Assembly (NCBI RefSeq): GCF_001552595.1
Contig: NZ_BCRM01000031.1
Location: 1 to 35,547 of the forward strand
Direction: 5' to 3'
DNA length: 35,547 bases
Source: Rhodococcus erythropolis NBRC 15567
GTDB taxonomy: Bacteria > Actinomycetota > Actinomycetes > Mycobacteriales > Mycobacteriaceae
Notes under the pieces: generated by a model
Told to the model about the DNA's origin: nothing
Database searches by the model: none
The model's input: the letters and a program-made list of their open reading frames with translations, nothing else
In this document: positions 1 through 8,834 of the stretch, in pieces
Layout of the letters: every line of letters starts with the position of its first letter
Position numbering within the stretch: the stretch's first letter is position 1
Made by a program: the position numbers and the translations under genes

Positions 1-473
1 CCGTTCGTCAGGCCGAGCACGGTCAGGGCGATGACAAACGTCGTGGCAAAGGCGAGGTGGAATGCCAGCCAGCGGCGGTCGAGAAAATAGGTGAAGTAGG
101 CGCCGGTGGCGACAAAGAGTGCCGCGCCGAAAAGGGCGGCGTTATGGCTGGTGAAGGTGATGAGAATCGAGGCAGTTCCGAGATCCGCCCACAGACCGTA
201 GAGCTTGAGCATGCGTGAACCTCTGATTCGGCCGACAAACCAGAGAATCGTGGGGATCAGGTTGACGGTCGCAATGCCGACGAGCCAACTGCGCGCAAAC
301 GGTCCGTCCGGGCCCTCTCCGCTGAGGAGAAACAGGAACGCCACGATCGAGAAATTGAGTGAGCAGAATCCGATGGTGAGACGGACGAGACGTAGTACGG
401 AGCCTCGTCCGGACTTCGATCCCCACAGCATCACCGTGGACGAAACCGGCCAGGTATGCAGGAGCGGGTCCAT
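1..473 (-). CDS. Partial integral membrane protein, probably N-terminal sensor domain of a diguanylate cyclase
   Basis: This reading frame is open to the left edge, so only the first 157 residues are visible. The start ATG (473-471) is preceded by GAAGGA with good spacing. After a short cytoplasmic head with basic residues (GSKSGRGSVLRLVRL) come about five hydrophobic segments separated by short loops such as SGEGPDGPFA and GRIRGSR. This resembles the membrane input region found ahead of GGDEF domains in rhodococcal and mycobacterial diguanylate cyclases, but no GGDEF sequence lies inside the window, so that function is inference. An EAL phosphodiesterase gene further along would be a functional counterpart. 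It could equally be another polytopic sensor or transporter. It is divergent from the TetR gene across about 250 bp. Confidence 0.6.
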   Translation of the reverse strand, partial: MDPLLHTWPVSSTVMLWGSKSGRGSVLRLVRLTIGFCSLNFSIVAFLFLLSGEGPDGPFARSWLVGIATVNLIPTILWFVGRIRGSRMLKLYGLWADLGTASILITFTSHNAALFGAALFVATGAYFTYFLDRRWLAFHLAFATTFVIALTVLGLTN

Positions 474-671
474 CAGATTCCTTCGCCGAGCACATTGCGG
501 TTAATTCACCGCAAAGTATGTCAGGCCATGTTGATTCACGCGTCAGCTTGGCAGTGGGCGTCACGCCGTGGAGCTGCTCACAACTCTCTCTGTCGCGCTG
601 TTCAGGCATTTGCCGTGCGTGAGTGTGAGGTACGCCTCGAGTTTCCGCGCTGTGTGTTCGATCGCACAATA

Positions 672-705
672 TTGCAGAGCTCTGCAAAGTTGCAGAGCTC
701 TGCAA
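672..705. promoter_or_regulatory. Twin perfect palindromes, likely TetR operator
   Basis: TTGCAGAGCTCTGCAA occurs at 672-687 and again, identically, at 690-705, separated by two bases (18 bp centre to centre). Each 16-mer is a perfect palindrome. The pair lies just upstream of the GTG start of the TetR gene and about 200 bp from the start of the divergent membrane protein. Tandem palindromes at this position are typical of TetR autoregulatory operators that bind two dimers; that this TetR binds here is inference. Confidence 0.75.
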
Positions 706-723
706 GTTGGGTACCGTGTTGGA

Positions 724-1353
724 GTGATCATCGAACAAGGCCTTCGCGACCGCAAGAAGGCAGCAACCCGTGCCGCACTCAGTGGCGCGGCAGCACGGCT
801 CGCTCGTGCGCTGGGGATCGAATGCGTCACCGCTGACGCGATCGCCTCCGAGGCCGGAGTGTCGACGAGGACGTTCCACAACTACTTCTCCAGCAAGGAG
901 GAGGCAGTGCTCGCCAGTTTCGAGGAATCGGTGAACCTGTGGATCGAGGCGCTTGCGTCGCGGCCCGCGGACGAACCAATTCTCGACGTCCTCGAAGAAC
1001 TGGTGGTCGAAATCGTGAACGACTCAGGTCCGAGTGGGAGTGAGAAGGCAAGTATCTGGCTGCTGTCGGATTCGAGTCCCGCGCTCTACCGGGATGCCGC
1101 AGACATGCATCAGCGGATCAACCGTGCAGTCGTTCAGGCATTGGCGGAACGCACCGGTACCGACGCCGAGAAGGACCTGTACCCGACGCTCCTCCTCGGA
1201 GCGGTGGGCGGAGCCGCTAAATCGGTGATCGACGTCTGGACTGGCGGAAAGTCGGAGGCTTCCAGTCCGGAAGAGTTGGTCCACGACGCTTTTCGGCAGA
1301 TTCGTGCCGGATTCCCCGCGCCGCCGCCCGCCCCTGAGATGTCGCGTCCCTGA
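724..1353 (+). CDS. TetR/AcrR-family transcriptional regulator
   Basis: This is a 209-residue protein with the TetR architecture: an N-terminal helix-turn-helix (VTADAIASEAGVSTRTFHNY followed by FSSKEEAVLASF) and an all-helical ligand-binding C-terminal region. I chose the GTG at 724 (MIIEQGLRDRKKA), because starting further upstream would translate through the twin palindromes. No convincing Shine-Dalgarno precedes it, so the start may be leaderless or differ slightly. The gene lies 71 bp upstream of an MmpL-type transporter on the same strand, the usual arrangement for a repressor of its own efflux pump. The last codons fall in an imperfect 16-bp tandem duplication, and the stop is inside the second copy. 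Confidence 0.88.
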   Translation: MIIEQGLRDRKKAATRAALSGAAARLARALGIECVTADAIASEAGVSTRTFHNYFSSKEEAVLASFEESVNLWIEALASRPADEPILDVLEELVVEIVNDSGPSGSEKASIWLLSDSSPALYRDAADMHQRINRAVVQALAERTGTDAEKDLYPTLLLGAVGGAAKSVIDVWTGGKSEASSPEELVHDAFRQIRAGFPAPPPAPEMSRP

Positions 1354-1363
1354 GATGTCCCGT
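1332..1363. repeat. 16-bp imperfect tandem duplication at a stop codon
   Basis: CCCTGAGATGTCGCGT at 1332-1347 is followed directly by CCCTGAGATGTCCCGT at 1348-1363 (15 of 16 identical). A third partial copy (CTCTGAG) may follow. The TetR stop TGA lies in the second copy, so the duplication has altered the C-terminus of the protein by a few residues. Confidence 0.7.
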
Positions 1364-1424
1364 CTCTGAGCCCCACACGTAATACCTGTCCACGTACACG
1401 CACCGAAACAGCAAGGAGCCCGTC

Positions 1425-3779
1425 GTGGCCACCTATCTTTATCGGATCGGCAAGTTCGCCTACCGGCGAAAAGGCGCGGTCCTCAGCGTTTGGCTGATAA
1501 TCCTGGTCCTGATGGGCGTCGGGGCAGCCACCCTGTCCGGCCCCACCAAGGATTCGTTCTCCATTCCGGGAACCCCGGCACAGCAGGCGCAAGACCTGAT
1601 GGCGGAGCGTTTTCCCGACGCGCCCAACCCGATGGATTCGCTGAGCGCACGATACGTAGTGCAAGCTCCGGCGGGCACGACGCTGGCCGATCCGGCGAAC
1701 GTCAAGGCCATGGACGAGATGCTCGAGAGCATCCGTGGCATCGACAAGGTCGCCGACTCCGCCAAGGTGGACCCGGCGACTGCCACTCCGGAACAGGCCG
1801 CGAAGGCGTTGGTCAATCCGGTTACCGGCAACGACTCCATGGTTGCGATGTTCAAGGAAAAGGCTGCTGCGGCTGGAACTTCCGAGACGCAGGCCGTGGA
1901 CGACGCGCGCGCGTTGTCGCCGCTCAGTGCCGACGGCACGGTCGGGTACGTCGAGGTTCCGTTCAGCGGTGACTTCGCCGATCTCGATCAGGCGTTGCGT
2001 GATTCGATCAACTCCGCAGCCGATGTCGGTCGGGCCGAGGGACTCAATGTCCAGGTCAGTGGTTCTGCTGCTCAGGAAGCGGAGATGCCCGGTGGTGTCA
2101 CCGAGCTGATCGGTATCGCCGTTGCCGCTGTCGTTCTGGCCATCACGTTCGGTTCGCTTGTGGCCGCGGGGCTTCCGCTCCTGACCGCGATCATCGGTAT
2201 CGCTATCGGCAGCCTTGGAATCACGGTTGCCACCGGATTCATGGATCTCAGTTCGATGACTCCGACGCTGGCGATCATGATCGGTCTGGCCGTGGCGATC
2301 GACTACTCGCTGTTCATCATGTCCAGGTTCAGGCATGAGCTCACCCTCACCGACAACCGTGCCGAAGCAGCAGGTCGCGCCGTCGGAACCGCCGGTTCCG
2401 CAGTGGTATTCGCCGGTTTGACAGTCATCATCGCGCTCGTTGCCTTGCGTGTCGTCGGTATCCCGTTCCTCTCGGACATGGGTGCGGCAGCGGCCTTCAC
2501 GGTGCTGATCGCGGTCCTGATCGCATTGACCTTGCTGCCCGCGATCCTGGGTATGTTCGGGCGCAAGGCTTTTGCCGGCAAGATTCCCTTCCTCAGCAAG
2601 CGTGCGGAGGAGTCCGAAAACGATGATTCAGGCAAGCCGAAGCTGGCTCTGCGCTTCATCACCGCCGTCGTTCGTCGTCCGCTCGTGCCCCTGATCGGTG
2701 GAGTAGTCCTTCTGGGCGCATTGGCTCTGCCCGCAACGGGATTGAGCCTGGCATTGCCGTCGGAGGCCACCGGTGACCCGGCGACCAGTGCGCGTCAGGC
2801 GTACGACCTGATCGACGAGGGCTTCGGTGACGGCCGCAACGGACCGCTGATCGCCGTTGTCGACGCCAAGGATGCCAGCGTCCCCGCCGGGGAGGCCTTT
2901 GCGGAGGTCGTCTCGACCATCTCGAGCTTCGGTGACGTCCAGAACGCACAGGTCGTCGGAGTCAACGAGGCCGGCAACACCGCGCAGGTACTGATCACTC
3001 CGAAGAGCGGACCGACCGATCCGGCCACGATGGATCTGGTGGGCAGCCTCCGCGGAGCAGAAGCGGGACTCAACGATTCGATCGGCGTCAGCTACGGCAT
3101 CACCGGTCAGACCGCACTCGAAGGCGACGTCTCGGACACGCTGAAGGATGCATTGGTGCCCTACCTTGCCGTAGTGGTCGGCCTTGCATTCATCTTGTTG
3201 CTCTTGGTGTTCCGCTCGATCCTGGTTCCGCTGACCGCGACGCTCGGCTTCCTGCTCAGCGTGCTCGCGACATTCGGTGCGACGGTGGCGATCTTCCAGC
3301 ACGGTTGGTTGGGCATCATCTCGAACCCACAACCGCTCGTGAGTTTCATGCCGATCTTCCTGATCGGCGTGGTGTTCGGGTTGGCGATGGACTACCAGGT
3401 GTTCCTCGTGACGCGTATGCGTGAGGAGTACGTCCACGGTGCGAGCGCGAAGGAGGCCGTGACAATCGGCTTCAACCACGGTGCCCGCGTGGTCAGTGCG
3501 GCCGCGGTCATCATGATCTCCGTGTTCGGTGCCTTCATCGCAGAACCGAACTCGTTCATCAAGTCGATCGGATTCGCGCTCGCCGCGGCGGTGTTCTTCG
3601 ACGCCTTCATCGTGCGCATGGTGATCATCCCGTCCGTCATGGCACTGCTCGGCGACAAGGCGTGGTGGCTGCCGAAGTGGCTGGACAAGATTCTGCCGAA
3701 CGTCGACATCGAGGGTGAGAAGCTCAGCAAGGCCCTCCGTGACGAGAAGGAAGCGGAGTTGCAGTCCGCATCTGCTTGA
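1425..3779 (+). CDS. MMPL/RND-family membrane transporter
   Basis: This 784-residue protein has the two-fold MmpL layout. TM1 (about residues 18-38) leads into an extracytoplasmic domain of about 170 residues and a block of five TM helices (about 225-375). A cytoplasmic loop, TM7, a second extracytoplasmic domain and a final TM block follow. Both halves carry the Asp-Tyr pair of the proton-relay helices: AIDYSLFIMSRFRHE near residue 291 and AMDYQVFLVTRMREE near 654. The family exports lipids, siderophores or drugs using proton-motive force; this substrate is unknown. The start is GTG at 1425 with AAGGAG at 1413-1418. It is probably controlled by the upstream TetR gene, and a strong hairpin terminator follows the stop. 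Confidence 0.93.
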   Translation: MATYLYRIGKFAYRRKGAVLSVWLIILVLMGVGAATLSGPTKDSFSIPGTPAQQAQDLMAERFPDAPNPMDSLSARYVVQAPAGTTLADPANVKAMDEMLESIRGIDKVADSAKVDPATATPEQAAKALVNPVTGNDSMVAMFKEKAAAAGTSETQAVDDARALSPLSADGTVGYVEVPFSGDFADLDQALRDSINSAADVGRAEGLNVQVSGSAAQEAEMPGGVTELIGIAVAAVVLAITFGSLVAAGLPLLTAIIGIAIGSLGITVATGFMDLSSMTPTLAIMIGLAVAIDYSLFIMSRFRHELTLTDNRAEAAGRAVGTAGSAVVFAGLTVIIALVALRVVGIPFLSDMGAAAAFTVLIAVLIALTLLPAILGMFGRKAFAGKIPFLSKRAEESENDDSGKPKLALRFITAVVRRPLVPLIGGVVLLGALALPATGLSLALPSEATGDPATSARQAYDLIDEGFGDGRNGPLIAVVDAKDASVPAGEAFAEVVSTISSFGDVQNAQVVGVNEAGNTAQVLITPKSGPTDPATMDLVGSLRGAEAGLNDSIGVSYGITGQTALEGDVSDTLKDALVPYLAVVVGLAFILLLLVFRSILVPLTATLGFLLSVLATFGATVAIFQHGWLGIISNPQPLVSFMPIFLIGVVFGLAMDYQVFLVTRMREEYVHGASAKEAVTIGFNHGARVVSAAAVIMISVFGAFIAEPNSFIKSIGFALAAAVFFDAFIVRMVIIPSVMALLGDKAWWLPKWLDKILPNVDIEGEKLSKALRDEKEAELQSASA

Positions 3780-3784
3780 TCTCT

Positions 3785-3840
3785 GCTGTGCGCCTTTATT
3801 AACCCCCCGCGGTTAATAAAGGCGCACAGCTGTTTTTGTG
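3785..3840 (+). terminator. Rho-independent terminator after the MMPL gene
   Basis: A perfect 20-bp inverted repeat has arms at 3785-3804 and 3811-3830 (GCTGTGCGCC... paired with ...GGCGCACAGC) around a 6-nt loop CCCCGC. A T-rich tract (TGTTTTTGTG) follows at 3831-3840. It closes the tetR-mmpL unit and separates it from the ABC exporter operon. Confidence 0.93.
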
Positions 3841-3893
3841 TATCGAAATATCCAGCGGCACATGTCGGCCAGGATTGGTAACCTTCGCTCACT

Positions 3894-5627
3894 ATGCTGA
3901 TCAGGCTGCTGCGCACTTATCTGACGCCGTACCGGGGTGAACTCACGGGCGTTGTCGTCCTGCAGTTTATTTCGACTATGGCGGCCCTTTACCTTCCGAG
4001 TCTCAACGCCGACATCATCGACAACGGCGTGACCAAAGGCGACACCGGCTACATCCTCTCCACCGGCGGGATGATGCTGATGGTCACGCTGACGCAGATC
4101 CTGTGCTCGGTGGGTGCCGTCTTCTTCGGAGCGCGAGTCGCCATGGGTGTCGGGCGCGACCTCCGAGCATCGGTGCTGCATCAGGTCGGGACGTTCTCGG
4201 CCAGGGAAGTCGGGCACTTCGGTGCGCCTTCGCTGATCACCCGCAATACCAACGACGTCCAGCAAGTACAGATGATGGTCGTGATGAGTTGCACCATCCT
4301 CGTCATGGCGCCGATCATGTGTATCGGCGGCATCATCATGGCTCTGCGCCAGGACCTGAATCTTTCCTGGATCCTCGGGATCAGCGTCCCGCTCCTCGTA
4401 GTCTCGATGGGTTTCCTGATTGCCCGGATGGTCCCCGGATTCCGGGTCATGCAGGGCCGCCTCGACGCCGTCAACCGTGTTCTTCGCGAACAGATCACGG
4501 GCATCCGCGTCGTCCGAGCGTTTGTACGGGAACCGTACGAGGTAGAGCGCTTCGGCGACGCCAACCGCGAACTGACGGAGACTGCACTCGGCGTCGGACG
4601 CCTCATGGCACTGATGTTCCCGCTCGTGATGCTGATCAGCAATGTCACCAGCGTCGCGGTCATCTGGTTCGGTGGCCATCAGATCAACGAGGGCTCGATG
4701 CAGATCGGCTCGCTCACCGCGATGCTCAGTTACATCATGCAGATCCTGATGGCAGTCATGATGGCCACCTTCATGGCGGTGATGCTGCCGCGTGCGTCGG
4801 TGTGCGCCGAACGTATCTCCGAGGTACTCGACACCGATTCCTCGGTGATTCCGCCCGAGAATCCTGTCCTGGAGTTGAAGGACCCGGGCGTCGTCGAACT
4901 TCGTGGAGCTCAGTTCCAGTTCCCCGGAGCCGAGGAGCCAGTGTTGCGCGACATCACCTTCCGCGCCGAACCCGGCAAGACGACGGCGATCATCGGCGGC
5001 ACCGGATCGGGAAAGACCACTCTGCTCAACCTGATTCCACGTTTGATCGACTCCACCTCCGGATCGGTATCGGTGGGCGGCGTCGACGTCCGCGACATCG
5101 ACACTGAGCTGCTCTGCTCGGTGATCGGTCTGGTCCCGCAGAAGCCGTATCTGTTCTCCGGCACTGTCGCCACCAATCTCCGCTACGGAAACCCCGAAGC
5201 TACCGACGAATGGCTGTGGGAGTGCCTCGAGATCGCCCAAGCTGCCGACTTCGTCCGCGCCATGCCAGAAGGCCTGGACACACCGGTGGCACAAGGCGGT
5301 ACGACGGTATCGGGCGGTCAGCGTCAGAGACTCGCCATCGCGAGAGCGTTGGTGCGTAAGCCGCAGATCTATCTGTTCGACGATTCCTTCTCGGCACTCG
5401 ACCTCACTACCGACGCACGGCTGCGTGCGGCGCTCCGGCCGGTCACGCAAGACGCCTGCATAGTCGTTGTCGCGCAGCGTATCTCCACTATCGTCGAGGC
5501 CGATCAGATCATCGTGCTCGACGACGGCGCCATCGTGGGGATCGGCACGCACGACGAACTCGTGGTCAGTTGTCCCACCTACGGCGAAATCGTCGCCTCT
5601 CAGCTAGCCGTACAGGACGCATCATGA
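3894..5627 (+). CDS. ABC exporter half-transporter with degenerate ATP site
   Basis: This 577-residue half-transporter has a six-TM membrane domain (about 1-310) and an ATPase domain (about 340-577). Walker A is GGTGSGKTT (368-376) and the signature is intact (VSGGQRQRL, 472-480). Walker B reads IYLFDDSFSALD with Asp497 where the catalytic Glu should be, and the switch His is Gln528 (VVAQRIST). These are the changes seen in the degenerate-site subunit of heterodimeric exporters such as TM287/288 and LmrCD. The start ATG is at 3894. The stop overlaps the next ABC gene (ATGA), so the two are translationally coupled and almost certainly form one heterodimer. The substrate is unknown; multidrug or lipid export is typical of the family. 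Confidence 0.93.
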   Translation: MLIRLLRTYLTPYRGELTGVVVLQFISTMAALYLPSLNADIIDNGVTKGDTGYILSTGGMMLMVTLTQILCSVGAVFFGARVAMGVGRDLRASVLHQVGTFSAREVGHFGAPSLITRNTNDVQQVQMMVVMSCTILVMAPIMCIGGIIMALRQDLNLSWILGISVPLLVVSMGFLIARMVPGFRVMQGRLDAVNRVLREQITGIRVVRAFVREPYEVERFGDANRELTETALGVGRLMALMFPLVMLISNVTSVAVIWFGGHQINEGSMQIGSLTAMLSYIMQILMAVMMATFMAVMLPRASVCAERISEVLDTDSSVIPPENPVLELKDPGVVELRGAQFQFPGAEEPVLRDITFRAEPGKTTAIIGGTGSGKTTLLNLIPRLIDSTSGSVSVGGVDVRDIDTELLCSVIGLVPQKPYLFSGTVATNLRYGNPEATDEWLWECLEIAQAADFVRAMPEGLDTPVAQGGTTVSGGQRQRLAIARALVRKPQIYLFDDSFSALDLTTDARLRAALRPVTQDACIVVVAQRISTIVEADQIIVLDDGAIVGIGTHDELVVSCPTYGEIVASQLAVQDAS

Positions 5628-7555
5628 GTAATCGACCGACTTCCTCGCCTCCCATCGGCCCGCCCGGCGGCGGCGATCCCACCAAGAAGGCCATGAACTT
5701 CGGCCCTTCGCTCAAGCGTCTCCTCGGTCGCTTGAGCCCGGACAAGCCGATCGTCATCCTGATCTTCGCTTTGGTGACGGCAAGCGTCGTACTTTCCTCG
5801 ATCGCGCCGAAGATCCTGGGAAACGCCACCAATCTGATCTTCGACGGCATCGTCAGTAAGCAACTCCAGCCGGGGACGACAAAGGAACAGGCTGTCGAAG
5901 GATTGCGCGCTTCGGGGCAGGGTCAACTCGCCGACATGGTGTCCGGCATGGCCGTTGTGCCCGGAACCGGAATCGATTTCGACGCCGTCGGCAAGGTCTT
6001 GATGATCGTGCTGCTGCTGTTCGTCTGCGCGTCGCTGTTCAGTTGGCTGCAGGCGTATCTGCTCAACATCGTTGTGCAACGGACCGTTCGTCGGCTGCGT
6101 GAGGACGTCGAACAGAAGATTCATCGACTTCCCTTGCGGTACTTCGATACCCATGCCCGCGGTGACGTACTCTCGCGCGTGACCAATGACATCGATAATG
6201 TCGCGCAGAGCTTGCAGCAGACGCTCAGCCAGTTGGTCATGTCGGTGATGACCGTCCTGGGCATTCTGGTGATGATGCTGTGGATCTCACCGTTGCTCGC
6301 CCTGATTGCAGTGGCAACTGTTCCGCTGTCGATCATGGTCACGGCGTTCATCGCGAAACGTTCGCAGAAGCACTTCGTCGCGCAGTGGAAGAGCACCGGC
6401 GGAATCAATGCACAGGTCGAGGAAGCATTCAGCGGTCACGAGTTGGTCAAGGTGTTCGGCCGCCAGCACGAGGTCGAGGAGCGCTTCCGCAAGCAGAACG
6501 AGGATCTGTACGAGTCGAGCTTCAAGGCGCAGTTCATCTCCGGTCTGGTCATGCCGGCCGTGATGTTCCTCGGCAACCTCAATTACGTTGCCATCGCAGT
6601 GGTGGGTGGTATGCGCGTCGCATCCGGAACGATGACGCTCGGCGACGTGCAGGCGTTCATCCAGTACTCGCGTCAGTTCACCCAGCCGCTCACGCAGATC
6701 GCGTCGATGACAAATCTGCTGCAGTCCGGTGTCGCTTCGGCCGAGCGTGTTTTTGCGCTGCTCGACCAAGACGAGCAGTCGGAGGACCCGAAGGGCGCGA
6801 AGTCGCCCACGGTTGACAAGGGCCGCGTCAAGTTCGAGAACGTCACCTTCAGTTACAAGCCGGAACAGCCGCTGATCGAGGACCTGTCCCTGACCGCCGA
6901 GCCCGGCCAGATGGTTGCCATCGTCGGCCCCACCGGGGCAGGCAAGACCACCCTCGTCAACCTCATCCTGCGGTTCTACGAACTCAATTCGGGACGAATC
7001 ACTTTGGACGGCATCGATATCGCCGACATGACGCGAGACGATCTGCGTTCACGCATCGGCATGGTTCTGCAGGACGCGTGGCTGTTCGGTGGAACCATCC
7101 GCGAGAACATCGCGTACGGCAAGCCCGGTGCCACCGACGAGGAGATTCGTCGCGCGGCCGAGATGAGCTACGTCGACAAGTTCGTGCACTCTCTGCCTGA
7201 GGGTTACGACACGGTCATCGACGAGGAAGGCAGCAACGTCAGTGCCGGCGAGAAGCAGCTCATCACCATCGCCCGCGCCTTCATCTCGCAGCCGTCTATT
7301 CTGATCCTCGACGAGGCGACCAGTTCGGTGGACACACGCACCGAACTACTGGTTCAGAGCGCCACCGCGGTTCTGCGCAGTGACCGCACCAGTTTTGTCA
7401 TCGCGCACCGTCTTTCGACAATTCGTGATGCGAACCTGATCGTGGTGATGGAGGAAGGCCGCATCGTGGAGCAGGGGAGCCATGACGCCCTGCTCGAATC
7501 CCGCGGCGCGTACTTCCGTCTGTACAACAGCCAATTCGTGGGCGCGGAGATCTAG
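5624..7555 (+). CDS. ABC exporter half-transporter, catalytic partner
   Basis: This 643-residue partner subunit starts with a Pro/Gly-rich cytoplasmic head (TSSPPIGPPGGGDP), followed by a six-TM domain (about 45-390) and an ATPase domain (about 410-643). Walker A is GPTGAGKTT (435-443), Walker B is ILILDEATSSVD with catalytic Glu564, and the switch His595 is present (VIAHRLST). The signature is unorthodox: VSAGEKQ (539-545) instead of SGGQ. In the heterodimer this altered signature faces the degenerate Walker site of the upstream protein, so the defects combine in one of the two ATP sites. ATG 5624 overlaps the preceding stop; an upstream in-frame ATG at 5570 would lie far inside the first gene and is not preferred. 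It ends 46 bp from a convergent gene. Confidence 0.93.
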   Translation: MSNRPTSSPPIGPPGGGDPTKKAMNFGPSLKRLLGRLSPDKPIVILIFALVTASVVLSSIAPKILGNATNLIFDGIVSKQLQPGTTKEQAVEGLRASGQGQLADMVSGMAVVPGTGIDFDAVGKVLMIVLLLFVCASLFSWLQAYLLNIVVQRTVRRLREDVEQKIHRLPLRYFDTHARGDVLSRVTNDIDNVAQSLQQTLSQLVMSVMTVLGILVMMLWISPLLALIAVATVPLSIMVTAFIAKRSQKHFVAQWKSTGGINAQVEEAFSGHELVKVFGRQHEVEERFRKQNEDLYESSFKAQFISGLVMPAVMFLGNLNYVAIAVVGGMRVASGTMTLGDVQAFIQYSRQFTQPLTQIASMTNLLQSGVASAERVFALLDQDEQSEDPKGAKSPTVDKGRVKFENVTFSYKPEQPLIEDLSLTAEPGQMVAIVGPTGAGKTTLVNLILRFYELNSGRITLDGIDIADMTRDDLRSRIGMVLQDAWLFGGTIRENIAYGKPGATDEEIRRAAEMSYVDKFVHSLPEGYDTVIDEEGSNVSAGEKQLITIARAFISQPSILILDEATSSVDTRTELLVQSATAVLRSDRTSFVIAHRLSTIRDANLIVVMEEGRIVEQGSHDALLESRGAYFRLYNSQFVGAEI

Positions 7556-7601
7556 TTTCCTCGTTGCAGTCCCTGAGATTGACCTTCAGGTGGAGTGAGA
7601 C

Positions 7602-8774
7602 TTACCGAGTTTGTGGTACTCGGGCGGTGGAGCGAAGGGACTGTTGGGATCCGTGGGCCTGTTTGCGTAGCTTGCGGCTTCGGGTTCCAGCGCGCATCTC
7701 TTCGCAGAGCTGTTCGTAACCCTTGGTTACTTCGTCCCACCTGTATGTGGCAGCCGCATGTGCGCGTGCCCGGAGACCGCGTTCTGCGGCGGCGGTCGGA
7801 TCGGATTCAGTTTCCTCGAGTGCTGCGCTGAGCTGGGTCAGTCCGTTGAAGAAGACTCCGTTGTCTCCCAGCACTTCACGGTTGAAGTTGACGTCCCAGG
7901 CGATGACATTCGCACCGGCCCCCATTGCTCGCAGTAGTGACGGATTGGTGCCGCCGACCGTGTGCCCGTGTAGGTAACTTGCAGCTCCCGCGTACAGCGT
8001 GTCGAGGAGGTCCTGATCCCAGACGCCGCCCAGTTGGCGTATGCGGGAATCCGACGCGGCGAGCTCGTTGACTCGTTTCTCGTGTTCACTTTCGTACGGA
8101 ACGGAGCCGACAACGATCAAGGGCAACTGTGCGTCGCTTTGTAGATAACCCTCGATGATCCTGTCCACTTGATTCTCGGGCTCGAGGCGGGCAACGACCA
8201 GATGGTAGCCGTGCTCGGTCAGATCGAGCTCCGACAGACGACTCAGATCGGTGGAGTCACGGATTGGCGCTCCGTAAGGCAGGAACATGCTCGGGGTGTC
8301 ATATCGCTCGCGATAATAGTCCGCAATTGCCTCGGCATCGGAGATCAATTCGTCAGCAAGCCAGACGGATACACGCTCATTTACCAGGTAGTACCGGCGG
8401 CCGACAGGGCCCCACTTTCCGCGCTTCCATTCCAACCCGTCGACGTGCACGGCTACCGGGATGCGAGCTGCGCGGATTGCGGGCAGCAGTGGTGCATTGG
8501 CAGCGTTGAAAACGATCGCCGCATCGCACCGGTGACGAAGGAGATGCCCGACTGATAGTGCTGTGTGGCTCAAGGTCTCCAGGATGGGGTGTTTCAAAGC
8601 GGGTAGCGGTATTCTTTCCATCCCGCGGTAGCTCGGTGATCTGTTTTTGCCGCGGCAGTAGACCACTACTTCGTGGCCACCTTCGACAAGTCGTGAGCCG
8701 ATCTCCTCGACAGCCGTTTCGAATCCGCCGTAGCGTGCGGGCACTCCCCGTGTCCCGATCATTGCGATTCGCAT
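7602..8774 (-). CDS. Glycosyltransferase with DUF1972 domain (rhamnosyltransferase-like)
   Basis: This is a 390-residue GT-B fold enzyme. The N-terminal half begins MRIAMIGTRGVPARYGGFET, the hallmark of the DUF1972 domain found in Cps2T/WchF-type rhamnosyltransferases. The C-terminal half is a GT4-type donor-binding domain (VVARLEPENQVDRIIEGY; GGTNPSLLRAMGAG; AAERG). It is expected to add a sugar, perhaps rhamnose, from a nucleotide donor to a lipid-linked intermediate at the inner membrane face. I chose ATG 8774 because it matches the family N-terminus and has a G-rich Shine-Dalgarno (GGGGGGTTCGCTC) in front; an in-frame start 60 bp upstream is possible but unlikely. It is the last gene of a minus-strand block, 230 bp of AT-rich DNA away from the gene upstream of it. 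Confidence 0.88.
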   Translation of the reverse strand: MRIAMIGTRGVPARYGGFETAVEEIGSRLVEGGHEVVVYCRGKNRSPSYRGMERIPLPALKHPILETLSHTALSVGHLLRHRCDAAIVFNAANAPLLPAIRAARIPVAVHVDGLEWKRGKWGPVGRRYYLVNERVSVWLADELISDAEAIADYYRERYDTPSMFLPYGAPIRDSTDLSRLSELDLTEHGYHLVVARLEPENQVDRIIEGYLQSDAQLPLIVVGSVPYESEHEKRVNELAASDSRIRQLGGVWDQDLLDTLYAGAASYLHGHTVGGTNPSLLRAMGAGANVIAWDVNFNREVLGDNGVFFNGLTQLSAALEETESDPTAAAERGLRARAHAAATYRWDEVTKGYEQLCEEMRAGTRSRKLRKQAHGSQQSLRSTARVPQTR

Positions 8775-8834
8775 GAGCGAACCCCCCCTTGTTTGTTTGT
8801 GCTCGGGAATTGTCGGATGCGGCGTCCGATGCAC

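Noticed and set aside
1134..2336. Minus-strand open frame of 400 codons opposite the MMPL gene
   Set aside because: Composition is Arg/Asp/Gly-rich without domains, and the MmpL frame is clearly the coding one.
3813..5552. Long minus-strand open frame (579 codons) opposite the first ABC exporter
   Set aside because: The translation is rich in Arg, His and Asp with no recognisable domain. The plus strand encodes a clear ABC transporter with all expected motifs. It is a GC-rich antisense shadow.
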